Below are positions 6,799-9,826 of a DNA stretch of 9,826 bases, piece by piece; the first letter of the stretch is position 1; each line of letters begins with the position of its first letter. The stretch covers positions 1-9,826 of the forward strand of contig CAZVTU010000021.1 in NCBI GenBank assembly GCA_964630295.1, in the 5' to 3' direction. The notes under the pieces were generated by a model that was given only the letters and a program-made list of their open reading frames with translations, did no database searches and was not told the origin of the DNA. The stretch comes from CAZVTU01 sp964630295. Lineage in GTDB: Bacteria; Patescibacteriota; Minisyncoccia; Minisyncoccales; RBG-13-42-11. A program made the position numbers and the translations under genes.

Positions 6799-6827
6799 TT
6801 GACCCCTGGGATTTTTTTTGATAAAAT
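6799..6827 (+). promoter_or_regulatory. Promoter of the rpmH-rnpA-yidD-yidC-khpB operon
   Basis: TTGACC (6799-6804) and TAAAAT (6822-6827) are each 5 of 6 to the sigma70 consensus and lie exactly 17 nt apart. The start would be near 6834, leaving a leader of only about 9 nt before the rpmH ATG and no room for a Shine-Dalgarno sequence. Confidence 0.7.
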
Positions 6828-6842
6828 TAGAAAGTATCTCTT

Positions 6843-6977
6843 ATGTCTATTACTTACCATAAAAAAAGAAAAAAAAGAAGAAGAACTCATGGTTTTCGGA
6901 AAAGGATGAAAAAAAGAACAGGAAGACGGGTCTTGGCTAAAAGAAGACAAAAAGAAAGATGGAGATTAACTGTTTAA
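6843..6977 (+). CDS. rpmH: Large ribosomal subunit protein bL34
   Basis: L34 is a small, extremely basic protein of the 50S subunit that binds 23S rRNA. The ORF encodes 44 residues with the family core THGFRKRMKKRTGRRVLAKR and the typical C-terminal RWRLTV. The N-terminal part (MSITYHKKRKKRRR) is more Lys/Arg-rich than E. coli L34, but the length is normal. The ATG at 6843 fits both family length and the promoter 16 nt upstream. It is the first gene of the plus-strand operon and ends 2 nt before the rnpA start. The diverging dnaA on its other side is the conserved bacterial arrangement. Confidence 0.97.
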   Translation: MSITYHKKRKKRRRTHGFRKRMKKRTGRRVLAKRRQKERWRLTV

Positions 6978-6979
6978 AA

Positions 6980-7321
6980 ATGTTAAGGAAGATAAACCGT
7001 TTAAAAAAAACAAAAGATATTGAAAGAGTTTTTAAAAAAGGAAAAGGTCTTAAAGAAGATTTTTTAATTTTGAAAACATTAAAGAATGATTTGAATAAAA
7101 CTAGGTTTAGTTTTATAGTTTCTCAGAAAGTTTCAAAAAAGGCAACTGTTAGAAACAAGATTAAAAGACGTTTGAGAGATTTAGTAAAAAGAAAATTAAA
7201 TATTATAAGAAAACATACTGATAATCTTTTAATTGCTATTCCTGGATTAGAAATAAAAAATTTTAAAGAAATAGAATTAACAGTCGAAAAATTATTTAAA
7301 AGGGCTGGTTTAATAAAGTGA
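6980..7321 (+). CDS. rnpA: Ribonuclease P protein component
   Basis: This is the small basic protein that assists the RNase P RNA in maturing tRNA 5' ends. From the ATG at 6980 the product is 113 aa and begins MLRKINRLKKTKDIERVFKK, matching the family start (xxRLxxxxDFxxVF). An in-frame ATG at 6959 would add seven residues and overlap rpmH by 19 nt; I rejected it because it adds nothing conserved. The central FSFIVSQKVSKKATVRNK strand leads into the RNR-type motif (RNKIKRRLRDL), followed by the LLIAIPG strand and a C-terminal helix (VEKLFKRAGL). Its TGA stop overlaps the yidD ATG as TGATG, suggesting translational coupling. The RNase P RNA itself is not in this window. Confidence 0.95.
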   Translation: MLRKINRLKKTKDIERVFKKGKGLKEDFLILKTLKNDLNKTRFSFIVSQKVSKKATVRNKIKRRLRDLVKRKLNIIRKHTDNLLIAIPGLEIKNFKEIELTVEKLFKRAGLIK

Positions 7322-7527
7322 TGAAAAATTTAATTACAAAACTAATTAAATTTTATCAAAAATTCATTTCCCCATTTTTTGGAAAAAACTGTCGATTTTA
7401 TCCAAGCTGTTCGGGTTATACTATCGAAGCAATCGAGAAATATGGTTTGGTTAAAGGTTTAAAAAAGGGAGTTTGGAGAGTATTAAGGTGTCACCCTTTT
7501 AACAAAGGGGGAATAGAGTTGCCATAA
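7321..7527 (+). CDS. yidD: Membrane protein insertion efficiency factor YidD
   Basis: YidD is a small membrane-associated protein thought to assist YidC-dependent insertion. The 68-aa product has the family pattern throughout: an N-terminal amphipathic KLIKFYQKFISPFFG, the cysteine-containing NCRFYPSCSGYTIEAIEKYG, then KGLKKGVWRVLRCHPFNKGG. All three conserved cysteines are present. I chose the ATG at 7321, which overlaps the rnpA stop; a GTG one codon earlier (7318) is a less likely start. The usual DPVP-like ending is here reduced to IELP. It ends 4 nt before yidC, so the two are surely co-expressed. Confidence 0.95.
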   Translation: MKNLITKLIKFYQKFISPFFGKNCRFYPSCSGYTIEAIEKYGLVKGLKKGVWRVLRCHPFNKGGIELP

Positions 7528-7531
7528 TAAA

Positions 7532-8260
7532 ATGAATCTTTTTATCTCTGCATTTAATTTAATATTATATAAACCATTATTTAATGCTTTAATTTTAATC
7601 TATCAATATTTACCAGGGCATGATTTTGGAGTAGCGGTGATTATTTTAACGCTTTTAATTCGAATTATTCTTTATCCTTTAATGGTAAAATCAATTAAAT
7701 CTCAAAAAATTCTCTCAGAGCTACAGCCGAAAATTCAAGAGATCCAACAAAAATTTAAAAATGATAAAGAAAAACAAGCTAAAGAAATGATGAGTCTTTA
7801 CCAAAAAGAAAAAATTAACCCCTTCGGCGGGTGTTTACCTCTCTTGATTCAGTTGCCAATCCTAATTGCTCTTTATCGAGTTTTTTGGAAAGGGTTGGAG
7901 CCGGGCGCCATGTCTTATCTATATAGTTTTGTTCCAAATCCGGGAACAATTGATCCAACTTTTTTAGGATTAATTAATCTCGGAGAAACATCTTTAACTT
8001 TGGCAGTAATAGCTGGGATCACCCAATTTTTTCAATCAAAAATGCTCACCCCTAAAACCACTAAAAAACAAATAAGAAAAGATCAAATGGCTCAATTTTC
8101 AGATATGATGCAAAAACAGATGCTTTATTTTTTTCCCATTTTTACTGTTTTTATTCTTTGGAGATTGCCAGCTGCTATTGGTCTTTACTGGATAATTACT
8201 GCTTTGTTTACAATAGGTCAACAATATTTAATTTTTAGAAAAACAAACATTCCTTCTTAA
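7532..8260 (+). CDS. yidC: Membrane protein insertase YidC/Oxa1 family
   Basis: This insertase places membrane proteins into the bilayer with or without SecYEG. The 242-aa product is the short form: it lacks the large periplasmic domain of proteobacterial YidC and shows no lipobox. Predicted membrane segments lie at about 14-29, 32-53, 98-118, 154-170 and around 198-235, where the hydrophobic stretch may contain two helices. Arg44 in LLIRIILYPL corresponds to the conserved groove arginine. The cytoplasmic hairpin (about 54-95) has the expected QPKIQEIQQKF and KEMMSLYQKEKINPFGGCLP motifs. The C-terminal AAIGLYWIITALFTIGQQY block is typical. It lies 4 nt after yidD and 1 nt before khpB. Confidence 0.96.
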   Translation: MNLFISAFNLILYKPLFNALILIYQYLPGHDFGVAVIILTLLIRIILYPLMVKSIKSQKILSELQPKIQEIQQKFKNDKEKQAKEMMSLYQKEKINPFGGCLPLLIQLPILIALYRVFWKGLEPGAMSYLYSFVPNPGTIDPTFLGLINLGETSLTLAVIAGITQFFQSKMLTPKTTKKQIRKDQMAQFSDMMQKQMLYFFPIFTVFILWRLPAAIGLYWIITALFTIGQQYLIFRKTNIPS

Positions 8261-8261
8261 A

Positions 8262-8723
8262 ATGCTTAATTCAATTGATTTAGAGAAAATAAAAAAAATT
8301 ACCGAAGAGTTCTTCGATAAAGCCACTTTCAAAGTGGAAATTGAAGTTTTGCCCGAAAAAGATCAAACTGTACCAATAAACCTCAAAACTGAAGAGCCAC
8401 AAATTCTAATTGGAGAAGGAGGCCAGACCTTAACTGAAATTCAACACCTTCTGAAAGCCATACTAAAGCGTAAAATTGAAGAAAATTTTTATATTGATCT
8501 TGATATTAACGATTATAAAAAGAAAAAGAAGGAATATCTTAAAGAGTTAGCTAGATCAGCAGCTGATGAGGTGGTCTTAACTAAAAAAGAAAAAATCCTC
8601 CCACCTATGCCAGCTTATGAGAGGAGAATTATTCATTTGGAATTAGCCGAAAGAAACGATGTAACTTCAGAGAGTATTGGTAAAGAACCTGAAAGAAGAG
8701 TAGTAATTAGGCCTTACCCTTAA
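8262..8723 (+). CDS. khpB: KH-R3H RNA-binding protein KhpB (Jag/SpoIIIJ-associated)
   Basis: This is a cytoplasmic RNA-binding protein normally encoded after yidC. The 153-aa product has a KH domain with the GxxG-type loop IGEGGQTL (50-57), then an R3H domain (about 95-153). The R3H part shows LARSAADEV, the defining Arg-x3-His (Arg121 to His125 in ERRIIHLEL) and the diagnostic SESIGKEPERRVVI tail. The N-terminal Jag-N domain found in Firmicutes homologues is absent; only about 20 residues precede the KH fold. It is the last gene of the plus-strand operon. Its TAA (8721-8723) overlaps the stop of the opposing pilin gene, and no strong terminator follows. Confidence 0.95.
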   Translation: MLNSIDLEKIKKITEEFFDKATFKVEIEVLPEKDQTVPINLKTEEPQILIGEGGQTLTEIQHLLKAILKRKIEENFYIDLDINDYKKKKKEYLKELARSAADEVVLTKKEKILPPMPAYERRIIHLELAERNDVTSESIGKEPERRVVIRPYP

Positions 8724-9085
8724 GGTAACCCTGGTAGTTTAAGTATTGTTAATTCTGGATTAATAACTTGCAAAATTAACCAAGAACTAAGAATAATCAA
8801 TAATCCCAAAAGAGCAGAAGTAATTTTATCCTTAGCATCAGTTATCCTAGCTGGATTTCCAGCTGAAGTAAGCCATTGAAAACCACCCCAAATTAACATT
8901 ACAAAAGCAGCTAAACCAGCTACTCCAACAATGAAATAGTAAAACCAAGCTACTAATTGGTTTATGTTCATACCCAGCTCAATCTTATACCCACCAAATT
9001 CCGGGTATTTTAATTCTAATGCTAAAGAAACAACTGGGGAAAATAAAGAAAAAATTAAAATAATCGAGCTTAAAAATTTTTTCAT
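8720..9085 (-). CDS. Type IV secretion-like pilin (VirB2/TrbC-like two-helix protein)
   Basis: The 121-aa product has an N-terminal signal peptide (hydrophobic 5-20, probable cleavage near SLALE, 20-24), a short exported stretch, and two membrane helices at about 45-68 and 88-107. Between the helices is a polar loop (SAGNPARITDAKDKI). The pattern GGFQWLTSAGNPARITDAKD followed by SALLGLLIILSSWLIL and a terminal INP resembles the VirB2-like pilins common in Patescibacteria genomes; I recognise the pattern but could not search. It is the distal gene of the minus-strand operon, 12 nt after the unknown membrane protein and downstream of the VirB4-type ATPase, which supports a role as substrate or structural unit of that machine. 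Small holin-like or VirB3-like proteins are less likely alternatives. Confidence 0.75.
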   Translation of the reverse strand: MKKFLSSIILIFSLFSPVVSLALELKYPEFGGYKIELGMNINQLVAWFYYFIVGVAGLAAFVMLIWGGFQWLTSAGNPARITDAKDKITSALLGLLIILSSWLILQVINPELTILKLPGLP

Positions 9086-9097
9086 TAATTTAGTATA

Positions 9098-9592
9098 TCA
9101 TTTTTCTCTTAAAACTAAAATTACAGATATACTCCAGAAAGGAATGAAAGCAATTAGTGGTAAAATTCCACCAATAACAGCAACAACTCCACGAATAAGG
9201 ATTCTTCTTACTGCAATTCTTAATCCTCTTCTCGCTAATGATTTTGCTAGTTGTTTTTCTAATGCTGTCCCCTTTTTAAGAATGGTTTTTTCAAATGCCC
9301 TTTTTTGTTCTTCCCGACTTTTTGATATTTTTCCTGTTCGCCAGATAGACCAACCTGAAATAACTCCAAAAGCTATAAAATTTAATGGGATAGCAATTAT
9401 TTTAGGTATTTCTCCAGTAAGTAGACCAATAAGTTCAAATATCGCGAAGATGATATCGAACGGAAGGGCCACTGCAAATAGCATAATTAAAAAATCAGGA
9501 TCAAGAGGATGAACCTTTGCTTTTTCGCCGGCATCTTCAATTCGAGCTGTAATTTGTTCTACGGTCAAATATTGTTTTAAAACTTCTGTCAT
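9098..9592 (-). CDS. Unrecognised multi-pass membrane protein in the VirB4/pilin operon
   Basis: I do not recognise this 164-aa protein. A polar N-terminus (1-33) precedes a hydrophobic helix at about 34-58, a second at 63-83, then a charged, mostly basic segment (85-130). This has Lys/Arg/Glu-rich helix-like sequence ending in LARRGLRIAVRRILIRG. A long hydrophobic stretch (131-160) with a central proline could be one helix or a hairpin. No signal peptide or enzymatic motif is visible. By the positive-inside rule the basic segment is probably cytoplasmic. It starts 4 nt after the VirB4-type ATPase stop and ends 12 nt before the pilin start, so it is very likely co-transcribed and could be an inner-membrane part of the same apparatus. 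It does not resemble PrgI, VirB3 or VirB6 in any way I can see. Confidence 0.8.
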   Translation of the reverse strand: MTEVLKQYLTVEQITARIEDAGEKAKVHPLDPDFLIMLFAVALPFDIIFAIFELIGLLTGEIPKIIAIPLNFIAFGVISGWSIWRTGKISKSREEQKRAFEKTILKKGTALEKQLAKSLARRGLRIAVRRILIRGVVAVIGGILPLIAFIPFWSISVILVLREK

Positions 9593-9596
9593 TTTA

Positions 9597-9826
9597 TTAT
9601 AATTTTCCCTTAGCTCTTTTTATTTTTAAAACCTCTTCAGGGGCCGTGGTAATAAATTGGTCTTCAGTATAAGAAGCCACTACTTTGATTGCTACATGTT
9701 TTTGGCCAGCAAAAAATATTCCTTCCCCTACTTCAGCTTCTAATAACAGATATTTTTCTTCTTCAGTTAGGTTAAAGGTTTTCTTTACCAAATCGATTGT
9801 TGCTGGAGATTGTTTCATTAAAAGTT
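9597..9826 (-). CDS. VirB4/TraC-type conjugation ATPase, C-terminal fragment (5' end outside window)
   Basis: Only the last 76 or so residues are present; the frame stays open through the window edge (LL precedes the Met at 9818), so that Met is internal. The sequence matches the C-terminal end of VirB4-family ATPases: LLMKQSPATIDLVKKTFNLTE, then EEKYLLLEAEVGEGIFFAG, then KHVAIKVVASYTEDQFITT. The Walker motifs lie in the missing part. These ATPases power pilus assembly and substrate transfer in type IV secretion systems, and in Patescibacteria are usually found with two-helix pilins, as here. It is the first gene seen of a three-gene minus-strand operon and lies 4 nt from the next ORF. The family call rests on the C-terminal pattern alone. 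Confidence 0.75.
   Translation of the reverse strand, partial: LLMKQSPATIDLVKKTFNLTEEEKYLLLEAEVGEGIFFAGQKHVAIKVVASYTEDQFITTAPEEVLKIKRAKGKL

Larger units (their letters stand above)
6683..6842. promoter_or_regulatory. dnaA-rpmH divergent intergenic region
   Basis: This 160-bp gap carries the outward promoters of the dnaA and rpmH transcripts and one DnaA-box-like site, TTATCCTCA on the minus strand (6780-6788, 8 of 9). That site could allow DnaA autoregulation or form an accessory part of the origin. GGGG (6792-6795) and CCCC (6803-6806) can form a short stem overlapping the rpmH -35 box. No further gene is visible here. Confidence 0.6.

Noticed and set aside
6959..6979. Longer rnpA start overlapping rpmH
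   Set aside because: The extra seven residues are not family-like and would overlap rpmH by 19 nt; the ATG at 6980 gives the standard RnpA N-terminus.
8964..9512. 182-codon plus-strand ORF across the pilin and membrane protein genes
   Set aside because: It is antisense to two genes with clear membrane-protein character and operon spacing, and its translation looks like a reverse-frame shadow.
9816..9818. ATG as the start of a 73-aa protein
   Set aside because: The preceding codons continue the frame, and the sequence is the C-terminus of a VirB4-type ATPase, so the Met is internal.
1..9826. tRNA or rRNA genes, CRISPR array, insertion sequence
   Set aside because: No tRNA cloverleaf signatures, rRNA motifs, regularly spaced repeats, transposase motifs or terminal inverted repeats were seen on either strand by eye.

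Overview
The window is AT-rich bacterial DNA carrying the chromosomal origin neighbourhood: dnaN and dnaA on the minus strand, and rpmH-rnpA-yidD-yidC-khpB diverging on the plus strand. Several things suggest a Candidate Phyla Radiation (Patescibacteria) genome. YidC and KhpB are short, gene spacing is very tight, Shine-Dalgarno sequences are scarce, and a type IV secretion-like VirB4/two-helix pilin module of the kind common in that group abuts the core cluster. The phylum assignment is an inference from gene content and style; a Parcubacteria-like lineage is plausible but unproven.

Layout. Positions 1-495 hold the 3' part of ruvC (Holliday junction resolvase), cut by the window start. Positions 496-812 contain a self-contained transcription unit. 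It has a near-consensus promoter (TTGACA, 16 nt, TATAAT), three successive hairpins, a very acidic 33-codon ORF (or a 59-codon form from an in-frame upstream ATG), and a perfect 17-bp palindromic terminator. That terminator also ends tyrS, which runs towards it on the minus strand (813-2009). tyrS diverges from a class A penicillin-binding protein gene (2051-4051), which converges on dnaN (4056-5201). The dnaN-dnaA gap (5202-5332) looks like oriC: DnaA-box-like sites flank 50 nt containing only two G/C bases, and one box overlaps the dnaA stop codon. dnaA (5333-6682) and the rpmH operon diverge from a 160-bp regulatory gap (6683-6842).

The plus-strand operon 6843-8723 encodes L34, the RNase P protein, YidD, YidC and KhpB. 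This is the classical bacterial set linking tRNA processing, ribosome assembly and membrane protein insertion. It meets a minus-strand operon tail to tail, with both stop codons inside one TTAA. That operon reads from the window end: the C-terminus of a VirB4-type ATPase (9597-9826), an unrecognised basic membrane protein (9098-9592), and a VirB2/TrbC-like two-helix pilin (8720-9085).

Most of the window is core housekeeping. The two places that are not routinely explained are the small structured-RNA/acidic-peptide unit at 501-797 and the unknown membrane protein between the VirB4 ATPase and the pilin.
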